Shown here piece by piece: positions 25,152 to 38,407 of a stretch of DNA of 64,000 nucleotides. Every line of letters starts with the position of its first letter. Within the stretch, counting starts at the first letter, position 1. Source of the DNA: Ilex aquifolium (lineage: Eukaryota > Streptophyta > Magnoliopsida > Aquifoliales > Aquifoliaceae); contig OX637397.1 in assembly GCA_951799425.1 (NCBI GenBank), forward strand, positions 41,520,409 through 41,584,408, in the 5' to 3' direction. The notes beneath the pieces are model-generated. The model had not been told where the DNA came from and ran no database searches. It was given only the letters and a program-made list of their open reading frames with translations. The position numbers and the translations under genes are program-made.

Positions 25152-26287
25152 TTATTTCTGACATAACTGTTTACTCCGGTCTCTGATTAAGTTGATTCTT
25201 GCGGCATTGTAAATAGTTATTGAATCCCTTACCATTTTATTCACATCAAAAGTCATGAAAAATCCTCTAGCATGGGCTATATTGTAACGCAAATTTGGTG
25301 TAGTAAGTAGTCCTCCTTTAAAATGAAATAGTCTATCGGACATAACATTTTCACCCGAACTCGGATTGAGCTAATTCTTGCGGCATTTTAAAGAGAACTT
25401 GAAACCCTAACCAATATATTCAGATCAAAATTGGTGATTCATCTTCTAACAAGTTCGAAATGGTGGTGGAAGTTTGGTATAGTTGGCCATTCCCCTCCAC
25501 AAGGAAAAAAAAGTAATTTCCCATTCTTTCTTATTTCTGACATAACTTTTTACTCCGGTCTCTGATTAAGTTCATTCTTGTGGCATTGTAAAGAATTCTT
25601 GAATCGCTAACCATTTTATTCACATCAAAAGTCATGAAAAATCCTCTAGCATGGGCTATATTGCAACGCAAATTTGGTGTAATAAGTAGTCCTCCTTTAA
25701 AATGAAATAGTCTATCGGACATAACTTTTTCTCCCGAACTCGGATTGAGCTAATTCTTGCGGCATTGTAAAGAGAACTTGAAACCCTAACCAATATATTG
25801 AGATCAAAATTGGTGATTCATCTTCTAACAAGTTCGAAATGGTGATGGAAGTTTGGTATAGTTGGCCATTCGCCTCCACAAGGAAAAAAAAGTAATTCCC
25901 ATTCATTCTTATTTCTGACATAACTGTTTACTCCGGTCTCTGATTAAGTTGATTCTTGCGGCATTGTAAAGAATTATTGAATCCCTTACCATTTTATTCA
26001 CATCAAAAGTCATGAAAAATCCTCTAGCATGGGCTATATTGTAATGCAAATTTGGTGTAGTAAGTAGTCCTCCTTTAAAATGAAATAGTCTATCGGACAT
26101 AACTTTTTCTCCCGAACTCGGATTGAGCTAATTCTTGCGGCATTGTAAAGAGAACTTGAAACCCTAACCAATATATTGAGATCAAAATTGGTGATTCATC
26201 TTCTAACAAGTTCGAAATGGTGATGGAAGTTTGGTATAGTTGACCATTCCCCTCCACAAGGAAAAAAAAGTAATTTCTCATTCTTTC

Positions 26288-29200
26288 TTATTTCTGACAT
26301 AACTTTTTACTCCGGTCTCTGATTAAGTTGATTCTTGCGGCATTGTAAAGAATTCTTGAATCCCTAACCATTTTATTCACATCAAAAGTCATGAAAAATC
26401 CTCTAGCATGGGCTATATTGTAACGCAAATTTGGTGTAGTAAGTAGTCCTCCTTTAAAATGAAATAGTCTATCGGACATAACATTTTCACCCGAACTCGG
26501 ATAGAGCTAATTCTTGCGGCATTTTAAAGAGAACTTGAAACCCTAACCAATATATTCAGATCAAAATTGGTGATTCATCTTCTAACAAGTTCGAAATGGT
26601 GATGAAAGTTTGGTATAGTTGTCCATTCCCCTCCACAAGGAAAAAAAAGTAATTTCCCATTCTTTCTTATTTCTGACATTACTTTTTACTCCGGTCTCTG
26701 ATTAAGTTGATTCTTGCGGCATTGTAAAGAATTCTTGAATCCCTAACCATTTTATTCACATCAAAAGTCACGAAAAATCCTCTAGCACGGGCTATATTGT
26801 AACGCAAATTTGGTGTAATATGTAGTCCTCCTTTAAAATGAAATAGTCTATCGGACATAACATTTTCTCCCGAACTCGGATTGAGTTAATTCTTGCGGCA
26901 TTGTAAAGAGAACTTGAAACCCTAACCAATATATTGAGATCAAAATTGGTGATTCATCTTCTAACAAGTTCGAAATGGTGATGGAAGTTTGGTATAGTTG
27001 TCCATTCCCCTCCACAAGGAAAAAAAAGTAATTTCCCATTCATTCTTATTTCTGACCTAACTTTTTACTCCGGTCTCTGATTAAGTTGATTCTTGCGGCA
27101 TTGTAAAGAATTCTTGAATCGCTAACCATTTTATTCACATCAAAAGTCATGAAAAATCCTCTAGCACGGGCTATATTGTAACGCAAATTTGGTGTAATAA
27201 GTAGTCCTCCTTTAAAATGAAATAGTCTATCGGACATAACATTTTCACCCGAACTCGGATTGAGCTAATTCTTGCGGCATTGTAAAGAGAACTTGAAACC
27301 CTAACCAATATATTGAGATCAAAATTGGTGATTCATCTTCTAACAAGTTCGAAATGGTGATGGAAGTTTGGTATAGTTGGCCATTCGCCTCCACAAGGAA
27401 AAAAAAGTAATTCCCATTCATTCTTATTTCTGACATAACTGTTTACTCCGGTCTCTGATTAAGTTGATTCTTGCGGCATTGTAAAGAATTCTTGAATCCC
27501 TAACCATTTTATTCACATCAAAAGTCATGAAAAATCCTCTAGCATGGGCTATATTGTAACGCAAATTTGGTGTAGTAAGTAATCCTCCTTTAAAATGAAA
27601 TAGTCTATCGGACATAACATTTTCACCCGAACTCGGATAGAGCTAATTCTTGCGGCATTTTAAAGAGAACTTGAAACCCTAACCAATATATTCAGATCAA
27701 AATTGGTGATTCATCTTCTAACAAGTTCGAAATGGTGATGGAAGTTTGGTATAGCTGTCCATTCCCCTCCACAAGGAAAAAAAAGTAATTTCCCATTCTT
27801 TCTTATTTCTGACATTACTTTTTACTCCGGTCTCTGATTAAGTTGATTCTTGCGGCATTGTAAAGAATTCTTGAATCCCTAACCATTTTATTCACATCAA
27901 AAGTCATGAAAAATCCTCTAGCATGGGCTATATTGTAACACAAATTTGGTGTAGTAAGTAGTCCTCCTTTAAAATGAAATAGTCTATCGGACATAACATT
28001 TTCACCCGAACTCGGATTGAGCTAATTCTTGCGGCATTGTAAAGAGAACTTGAAACCCTAACCAATATATTGAGATCAAAATTGGTGATTCATCTTCTAA
28101 CAAGTTCGAAATGGTGATGGAAGTTTGGTATAGTTGGCCATTCCCCTCCACAAGGAAAAAAAAGTAATTTCCCATTCATTCTTATTTCTGACATAACTGT
28201 TTACTCCGGTCTCTGATTAAGTTGATTCTTGCGGCATTGTAAATAATTATTGAATCCCTAACCATTTTATTCACATCAAAAGTCATGAAAAATCCTCTAG
28301 CATGGGCTATATTGTAACGCAAATTTGGTGTAGTAAGTAGTCCTCCGTTAAAATGAAATAGTGTATCGGACATAACATTTTCACCCGAACTCGGATTGAG
28401 CTAATTCTTGCGGCATTGTAAAGAGAACTTGAAACCCTAACCAATATATTCAGATCAAAATTGGTGATTCATCTTCTAACAAGTTCGAAATGGTGATGGA
28501 AGTTTGGTATAGCTGTCCATTCCCCTCCACAAGGAAAAAAAAGTAATTTCCCATTCTTTCTTATTTCTGACATTACTTTTTACTCCGGTCTCTGATTAAG
28601 TTGATTCTTGCGGCATTGTAAAGAATTCTTGAATCCCTAACCATTTTATTCACATCAAAAGTCATGAAAAATCCTCTAGCATGGGCTATATTGTAACGCA
28701 AATTTGGTGTAGTAAGTAGTCCTCCTTTAAAATGAAATAGTCTATCGAACATAACATTTTCACCCGAACTCGGATTGAGCTAATTCTTGCGGCATTTTAA
28801 AGAGAACTTGAAACCCTAACCAATATATTGAGATCAAAATTGGTGATTCATCTTCTAACAAATTCGAAATGGTGATGGAAGGTTGGTATAGTTGGCCATT
28901 CCCCTCCACAAGGAAAAAAAAGTAATTCACATTCATTCTTATTTCTGACATAACTTTTTACTCCGGTCTCTGATTAAGTTGATTCTTGCGGCATTGTAAA
29001 GAATTCTTGAATCCCTAACCATTTTATTCACATCAAAAGTCATGAAAAATCCTCTAGCATGGGCTATATTGTAACGCAAATTTGGTGTAGTAAGTAGTCC
29101 TCCGTTAAAATGAAATAGTGTATCGGACATAACTTTTTCTCCCGAACTCGGATTGAGCTAATTCTTGCGGCATTGTAAAGAGAACTTGAAACCCTAGCCA

Positions 29201-32200
29201 ATATATTCAGATCAAAATTGGTGATTCATCTTCTAACAAGTTCGAAATGGTGATGGAAGTTTGGTATAGCTGTCCATTCCCCTCCACAAGGAAAAAAAAG
29301 TAATTTCCCATTCTTTCTTATTTCTGACATAACTTTTTACTCCGGTCTCTGATTAAGTTGATTCTTGCGGCATTGTAAAGAATTCTTGAATCCCTAACCA
29401 TTTTATTCACATCAAAAGTCATGAAAAATCCTCTAGTATGGGCTATATTGTAACGCAAATTTGGTGTAGTAAGTAGTCCTCCTTTAAAATGAAATAGTCT
29501 ATCGGACATAACATTTTCACCCGAACTCGGATTGAGCTAATTCTTGCGGCATTTTAAAGAGAACTTGAAACCCTAACCAATATATTCAGATCAAAATTGG
29601 TGATTCATCTTCTAACAAATTCGAAATGCTGATGGAAGGTTGGTATAGTTGGCCATTCCCCTCCACAAGGAAAAAAAAGTAATTCCCATTCATTCTTATT
29701 TCTGACATAACTTTTTACTCCGGTCTCTGATTAAGTTGATTCTTGCGGCATTGTAAAGAATTCTTGAATCCCTAACCATTTTATTCACATCAAAAGTCAT
29801 GAAAAATCCTCTAGCATGGGCTATATTGTAACACAAATTTGGTGTAGTAAGTAATCCTCCTTTAAAATGAAATAGTCTATCGGACATAACATTTTCACCC
29901 GAACTCGGATAGAGCTAATTCTTGCGGCATTTTAAAGAGAACTTGAAACCCTAACCAATATATTCAGATCAAAATTGGTGATTCATCTTCTAACAAGTTC
30001 GAAATGGTGATGGAAGTTTGGTATAGCTGTCCATTCCCCTCCACAAGGAAAAAAAAGTAATTCCCATTCATTCTTATTTCTGACATAACTGTTTACTCCG
30101 GTCTCTGATTAAGTTGATTCTTGCGGCATTGTAAAGAATTCTTGAATCCCTAACCATTTTATTCACATCAAAAGTCATGAAAAATCCTCTAGCATGGGCT
30201 ATATTGTAACACAAATTTGGTGTAGTAAGTAGTCCTCCTTTAAAATGAAATAGTCTATCGGACATAACATTTTCACCCGAACTCGGATTGAGCTAATTCT
30301 TGCGGCATTGTAAAGAGAACTTGAAACCCTAACCAATATATTGAGATCAAAATTGGTGATTCATCTTCTAACAAGTTCGAAATGGTGGTGGAAGTTTGGT
30401 ATAGTTGGCCATTCGCCTCCACAAGGAAAAAAAAGTAATTCCCATTCATTCTTATTTCTGACATAACTGTTTACTCCGGTCTCTGATTAAGTTGATTCTT
30501 GCGGCATTGTAAATAATTATTGAATCCCTTACCATTTTATTCACATCAAAAGTCATGAAAAATCCTCTAGCATGGGCTATATTGTAACGCAAATTTGGTG
30601 TAGTAAGTAGTCCTCCGTTAAAATGAAATAGTGTATCGGACATAACTTTTTCTCCCGAACTCGGATTGAGCTAATTCTTGCGGCATTGTAAAGAGAACTT
30701 GAAACCCTAACCAATATATTCAGATCAAAATTGGTGATTCATCTTCTAACAAGTTCGAAATGGTGATGGAAGTTTGGTATAGTTGACCATTCCCCTCCAC
30801 AAGGAAAAAAAAGTAATTTCCCATTCTTTCTTATTTCTGACATAAATTTTTACTCCGGTCTCTGATTAAGTTGATTCTTGCGGCATTGTAAAGAATTCTT
30901 GAATCCCTAACCATTTTATTCACATCAAAAGTCATGAAAAATCCTCTAGCATGGGCTATATTGTAACGCAAATTTGGTGTAGTAAGTAGTCCTCCTTTAA
31001 AATGAAATAGTCTATCGGACATAACATTTTCACCCGAACTCGGATTGAGCTAATTCTTGCGGCATTTTAAAGAGAACTTGAAACCCTAACCAATATATTC
31101 AGATCAAAATTGGTGATTCATCTTCTAACAAGTTCGAAATGGTGGTGGAAGTTTGGTATAGTTGGCCATTCCCCTCCACAAGGAAAAAAAAGTAATTTCC
31201 CATTCTTTCTTATTTCTGACATAACTTTTTACTCCGGTCTCTGATTAAGTTCATTCTTGCGGCATTGTAAAGAATTCTTGAATCGCTAACCATTTTATTC
31301 ACATCAAAAGTCATGAAAAATCCTCTAGCATGGGCTATATTGCAATGCAAATTTGGTGTAATAAGTAGTCCTCCTTTAAAATGAAATAGTCTATCGGACA
31401 TAACTTTTTCTCCCGAACTCGGATTGAGCTAATTCTTGCGGCATTGTAAAGAGAACTTGAAACCCTAACCAATATATTCAGATCAAAATTGGTGATTCAT
31501 CTTCTAACAAGTTCGAAATGGTGATGGAAGTTTGGTATAGTTGACCATTCCCCTCCACAAGGAAAAAAAAGTAATTTCCCATTCTTTCTTATTTCTGACA
31601 TAACTTTTTACTCCGGTCTCTGATTAAGTTGATTCTTGCGGCATTGTAAAGAATTCTTGAATCCCTAACCATTTTATTCACATCAAAAGTCATGAAAAAT
31701 CCTCTAGCATGGGCTATATTGTAACGCAAATTTGGTGTAGTAAGTAGTCCTCCTTTAAAATGAAATAGTCTATCGGACATAACATTTTCACCCGAACTCG
31801 GATTGAGCTAATTCTTGCGGCATTTTAAAGAGAACTTGAAACCCTAACCAATATATTCAGATCAAAATTGGTGATTCATCTTCTAACAAGTTCGAAATGG
31901 TGATGAAAGTTTGGTATAGTTGTCCATTCCCCTCCACAAGGAAAAAAAAGTAATTTCCCATTCTTTCTTATTTCTGACATTACTTTTTACTCCGGTCTCT
32001 GATTAAGTTGATTCTTGCGGCATTGTAAAGAATTCTTGAATCCCTAACCATTTTATTCACATCAAAAGTCACGAAAAATCCTCAAGCACGGGCTATATTG
32101 TAACGCAAATTTGGTGTAATATGTAGTCCTCCTTTAAAATGAAATAGTCTATCGGACATAACATTTTCTCCCGAACTCGGATTGAGTTAATTCTTGCGGC

Positions 32201-35200
32201 ATTGTAAAGAGAACTTGAAACCCTAACCAATATATTGAGATCAAAATTGGTGATTCATCTTCTAACAAGTTCGAAATGGTGATGGAAGTTTGGTATAGTT
32301 GTCCATTCCCCTCCACAAGGAAAAAAAAGTAATTTCCCATTCATTCTTATTTCTGACCTAACTTTTTACTCCGGTCTCTGATTAAGTTGATTCTTGCGGC
32401 ATTGTAAAGAATTCTTGAATCGCTAACCATTTTATTCACATCAAAAGTCATGAAAAATCCTCTAGCACGGGCTATATTGTAACGCAAATTTGGTGTAATA
32501 AGTAGTCCTCCTTTAAAATGAAATAGTCTATCGGACATAACATTTTCACCCGAACTCGGATTGAGCTAATTCTTGCGGCATTGTAAAGAGAACTTGAAAC
32601 CCTAACCAATATATTGAGATCAAAATTGGTGATTCATCTTCTAACAAGTTCGAAATGGTGATGGAAGTTTGGTATAGTTGGCCATTCGCCTCCACAAGGA
32701 AAAAAAAGTAATTCCCATTCATTCTTATTTCTGACATAACTGTTTACTCCGGTCTCTGATTAAGTTGATTCTTGCGGCATTGTAAAGAATTCTTGAATCC
32801 CTAACCATTTTATTCACATCAAAAGTCATGAAAAATCCTCTAGCATGGGCTATATTGTAACGCAAATTTGGTGTAGTAAGTAATCCTCCTTTAAAATGAA
32901 ATAGTCTATCGGACATAACATTTTCACCCGAACTCGGATAGAGCTAATTCTTGCGGCATTTTAAAGAGAACTTGAAACCCTAACCAATATATTCAGATCA
33001 AAATTGGTGATTCATCTTCTAACAAGTTCGAAATGGTGATGGAAGTTTGGTATAGCTGTCCATTCCCCTCCACAAGGAAAAAAAAGTAATTTCCCATTCT
33101 TTCTTATTTCTGACATTACTTTTTACTCCGGTCTCTGATTAAGTTGATTCTTGCGGCATTGTAAAGAATTCTTGAATCCCTAACCATTTTATTCACATCA
33201 AAAGTCATGAAAAATCCTCTAGCATGGGCTATATTGTAACACAAATTTGGTGTAGTAAGTAGTCCTCCTTTAAAATGAAATAGTCTATCGGACATAACAT
33301 TTTCACCCGAACTCGGATTGAGCTAATTCTTGCGGCATTGTAAAGAGAACTTGAAACCCTAACCAATATATTGAGATCAAAATTGGTGATTCATCTTCTA
33401 ACAAGTTCGAAATGGTGATGGAAGTTTGGTATAGTTGGCCATTCCCCTCCACAAGGAAAAAAAAGTAATTTCCCATTCATTCTTATTTCTGACATAACTG
33501 TTTACTCCGGTCTCTGATTAAGTTGATTCTTGCGGCATTGTAAATAATTATTGAATCCCTAACCATTTTATTCACATCAAAAGTCATGAAAAATCCTCTA
33601 GCATGGGCTATATTGTAACGCAAATTTGGTGTAGTAAGTAGTCCTCCGTTAAAATGAAATAGTGTATCGGACATAACATTTTCACCCGAACTCGGATTGA
33701 GCTAATTCTTGCGGCATTGTAAAGAGAACTTGAAACCCTAACCAATATATTCAGATCAAAATTGGTGATTCATCTTCTAACAAGTTCGAAATGGTGATGG
33801 AAGTTTGGTATAGCTGTCCATTCCCCTCCACAAGGAAAAAAAAGTAATTTCCCATTCTTTCTTATTTCTGACATTACTTTTTACTCCGGTCTCTGATTAA
33901 GTTGATTCTTGCGGCATTGTAAAGAATTCTTGAATCCCTAACCATTTTATTCACATCAAAAGTCATGAAAAATCCTCTAGCATGGGCTATATTGTAACGC
34001 AAATTTGGTGTAGTAAGTAGTCCTCCTTTAAAATGAAATAGTCTATCGAACATAACATTTTCACCCGAACTCGGATTGAGCTAATTCTTGCGGCATTTTA
34101 AAGAGAACTTGAAACCCTAACCAATATATTGAGATCAAAATTGGTGATTCATCTTCTAACAAATTCGAAATGGTGATGGAAGGTTGGTATAGTTGGCCAT
34201 TCCCCTCCACAAGGAAAAAAAAGTAATTCACATTCATTCTTATTTCTGACATAACTTTTTACTCCGGTCTCTGATTAAGTTGATTCTTGCGGCATTGTAA
34301 AGAATTCTTGAATCCCTAACCATTTTATTCACATCAAAAGTCATGAAAAATCCTCTAGCATGGGCTATATTGTAACGCAAATTTGGTGTAGTAAGTAGTC
34401 CTCCGTTAAAATGAAATAGTGTATCGGACATAACTTTTTCTCCCGAACTCGGATTGAGCTAATTCTTGCGGCATTGTAAAGAGAACTTGAAACCCTAACC
34501 AATATATTCAGATCAAAATTGGTGATTCATCTTCTAACAAGTTCGAAATGGTGATGGAAGTTTGGTATAGCTGTCCATTCCCCTCCACAAGGAAAAAAAA
34601 GTAATTTCCCATTCTTTCTTATTTCTGACATAACTTTTTACTCCGGTCTCTGATTAAGTTGATTCTTGCGGCATTGTAAAGAATTCTTGAATCCCTAACC
34701 ATTTTATTCACATCAAAAGTCATGAAAAATCCTCTAGTATGGGCTATATTGTAACGCAAATTTGGTGTAGTAAGTAGTCCTCCTTTAAAATGAAATAGTC
34801 TATCGGACATAACATTTTCACCCGAACTCGGATTGAGCTAATTCTTGCGGCATTTTAAAGAGAACTTGAAACCCTAACCAATATATTCAGATCAAAATTG
34901 GTGATTCATCTTCTAACAAATTCGAAATGCTGATGGAAGGTTGGTATAGTTGGCCATTCCCCTCCACAAGGAAAAAAAAGTAATTCCCATTCATTCTTAT
35001 TTCTGACATAACTTTTTACTCCGGTCTCTGATTAAGTTGATTCTTGCGGCATTGTAAAGAATTCTTGAATCCCTAACCATTTTATTCACATCAAAAGTCA
35101 TGAAAAATCCTCTAGCATGGGCTATATTGTAACACAAATTTGGTGTAGTAAGTAATCCTCCTTTAAAATGAAATAGTCTATCGGACATAACATTTTCACC

Positions 35201-36890
35201 CGAACTCGGATAGAGCTAATTCTTGCGGCATTTTAAAGAGAACTTGAAACCCTAACCAATATATTCAGATCAAAATTGGTGATTCATCTTCTAACAAGTT
35301 CGAAATGGTGATGGAAGTTTGGTATAGCTGTCCATTCCCCTCCACAAGGAAAAAAAAAGTAATTCCCATTCATTCTTATTTCTGACATAACTGTTTACTC
35401 CGGTCTCTGATTAAGTTGATTCTTGCGGCATTGTAAAGAATTCTTGAATCCCTAACCATTTTATTCACATCAAAAGTCATGAAAAATCCTCTAGCATGGG
35501 CTATATTGTAACACAAATTTGGTGTAGTAAGTAGTCCTCCTTTAAAATGAAATAGTCTATCGGACATAACATTTTCACCCGAACTCGGATTGAGCTAATT
35601 CTTGCGGCATTGTAAAGAGAACTTGAAACCCTAACCAATATATTGAGATCAAAATTGGTGATTCATCTTCTAACAAGTTCGAAATGGTGGTGGAAGTTTG
35701 GTATAGTTGGCCATTCGCCTCCACAAGGAAAAAAAAGTAATTCCCATTCATTCTTATTTCTGACATAACTGTTTACTCCGGTCTCTGATTAAGTTGATTC
35801 TTGCGGCATTGTAAATAATTATTGAATCCCTTACCATTTTATTCACATCAAAAGTCATGAAAAATCCTCTAGCATGGGCTATATTGTAACGCAAATTTGG
35901 TGTAGTAAGTAGTCCTCCGTTAAAATGAAATAGTGTATCGGACATAACTTTTTCTCCCGAACTCGGATTGAGCTAATTCTTGCGGCATTGTAAAGAGAAC
36001 TTGAAACCCTAACCAATATATTCAGATCAAAATTGGTGATTCATCTTCTAACAAGTTCGAAATGGTGATGGAAGTTTGGTATAGTTGACCATTCCCCTCC
36101 ACAAGGAAAAAAAAGTAATTTCCCATTCTTTCTTATTTCTGACATAACTTTTTACTCCGGTCTCTGATTAAGTTGATTCTTGCGGCATTGTAAAGAATTC
36201 TTGAATCCCTAACCATTTTATTCACATCAAAAGTCATGAAAAATCCTCTAGCATGGGCTATATTGTAACGCAAATTTGGTGTAGTAAGTAGTCCTCCTTT
36301 AAAATGAAATAGTCTATCGGACATAACATTTTCACCCGAACTCGGATTGAGCTAATTCTTGCGGCATTTTAAAGAGAACTTGAAACCCTAACCAATATAT
36401 TCAGATCAAAATTGGTGATTCATCTTCTAACAAGTTCGAAATGGTGGTGGAAGTTTGGTATAGTTGGCCATTCCCCTCCACAAGGAAAAAAAAGTAATTT
36501 CCCATTCTTTCTTATTTCTGACATAACTTTTTACTCCGGTCTCTGATTAAGTTCATTCTTGCGGAATTGTAAAGAATTCTTGAATCGCTAACCATTTTAT
36601 TCACATCAAAAGTCATGAAAAATCCTCTAGCATGGGCTATATTGCAATGCAAATTTGGTGTAATAAGTAGTCCTCCTTTAAAATGAAATAGTCTATCGGA
36701 CATAACTTTTTCTCCCGAACTCGGATTGAGCTAATTCTTGCGGCATTGTAAAGAGAACTTGAAACCCTAACCAATATATTCAGATCAAAATTGGTGATTC
36801 ATCTTCTAACAAGTTCGAAATGGTGATGGAAGTTTGGTATAGTTGACCATTCCCCTCCACAAGGAAAAAAAAGTAATTTCCCATTCTTTC
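26288..36890. repeat. 14-unit higher-order repeat, 5301 bp, two tandem copies
   Basis: Fourteen unit types in fixed order occupy 26288-31588 and 31589-36890. Examples at constant offset are 26667/31968, 27046/32347, 28182/33483, 28760/34061 and 29318/34619. A private TATCGAACAT change at 28748 is repeated at 34049. One extra A near 35350 lengthens the second copy to 5302. A third copy seems to start at 36891 but switches to another order after one unit. The GACCTAAC variant of the third unit is shared at about 27057 and 32358, and again at 38798. Confidence 0.85.
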
Positions 36891-38407
36891 TTATTTCTGA
36901 CATAACTTTTTACTCCGGTCTCTGATTAAGTTGATTCTTGCGGCATTGTAAAGAATTCTTGAATCCCTAACCATTTTATTCACATCAAAAGTCATGAAAA
37001 ATCCTCTAGCATGGGCTATATTGTAACGCAAATTTGGTGTAGTAAGTAGTCCTCCTTTAAAATGAAATAGTCTATCGGACATAACATTTTCACCCGAACT
37101 CGGATTGAGCTAATTCTTGTGGCATTTTAAAGAGAACTTGAAACCCTAACCAATATATTCAGATCAAAATTGGTGATTCATCTTCTAACAAGTTCGAAAT
37201 GGTGGTGGAAGTTTGGTATAGTTGGCCATTCCCCTCCACAAGGAAAAAAAAGTAATTTCCCATTCTTTCTTATTTCTGACATAACTTTTTACTCCGGTCT
37301 CTGATTAAGTTCATTCTTGCGGCATTGTAAAGAATTCTTGAATCGCTAACCATTTTATTCACATCAAAAGTCATGAAAAATCCTCTAGCATGGGCTATAT
37401 TGCAATGCAAATTTGGTGTAATAAGTAGTCCTCCTTTAAAATGAAATAGTCTATCGGACATAACTTTTTCTCCCGAACTCGGATTGAGCTAATTCTTGCG
37501 GCATTGTAAAGAGAACTTGAAACCCTAACCAATATATTGAGATCAAAATTGGTGATTCATCTTCTAACAAGTTCGAAATGGTGATGGAAGTTTGGTATAG
37601 TTGGCCATTCGCCTCCACAAGGAAAAAAAAGTAATTCCCATTCATTCTTATTTCTGACATAACTGTTTACTCCGGTCTCTGATTAAGTTGATTCTTGCGG
37701 CATTGTAAAGAATTATTGAATCCCTTACCATTTTATTCACATCAAAAGTCATGAAAAATCCTCTAGCATGGGCTATATTGTAACGCAAATTTGGTGTAGT
37801 AAGTAGTCCTCCTTTAAAATGAAATAGTCTATCGGACATAACTTTTTCTCCCGAACTCGGATTGAGCTAATTCTTGCGGCATTGTAAAGAGAACTTGAAA
37901 CCCTAACCAATATATTCAGATCAAAATTGGTGATTCATCTTCTAACAAGTTCGAAATGGTGATGGAAGTTTGGTATAGTTGACCATTCCCCTCCACAAGG
38001 AAAAAAAAAAGTAATTTCCCATTCTTTCTTATTTCTGACATAACTTTTTACTCCGGTCTCTGATTAAGTTGATTCTTGCGGCATTGTAAAGAATTCTTGA
38101 ATCCCTAACCATTTTATTCACATCAAAAGTCATGAAAAATCCTCTAGCATGGGCTATATTGTAACGCAAATTTGGTGTAGTAAGTAGTCCTCCTTTAAAA
38201 TGAAATAGTCTATCGGACATAACATTTTCACCCGAACTCGGATAGAGCTAATTCTTGCGGCATTTTAAAGAGAACTTGAAACCCTAACCAATATATTCAG
38301 ATCAAAATTGGTGATTCATCTTCTAACAAGTTCGAAATGGTGATGAAAGTTTGGTATAGTTGTCCATTCCCCTCCACAAGGAAAAAAAAGTAATTTCCCA
38401 TTCTTTC

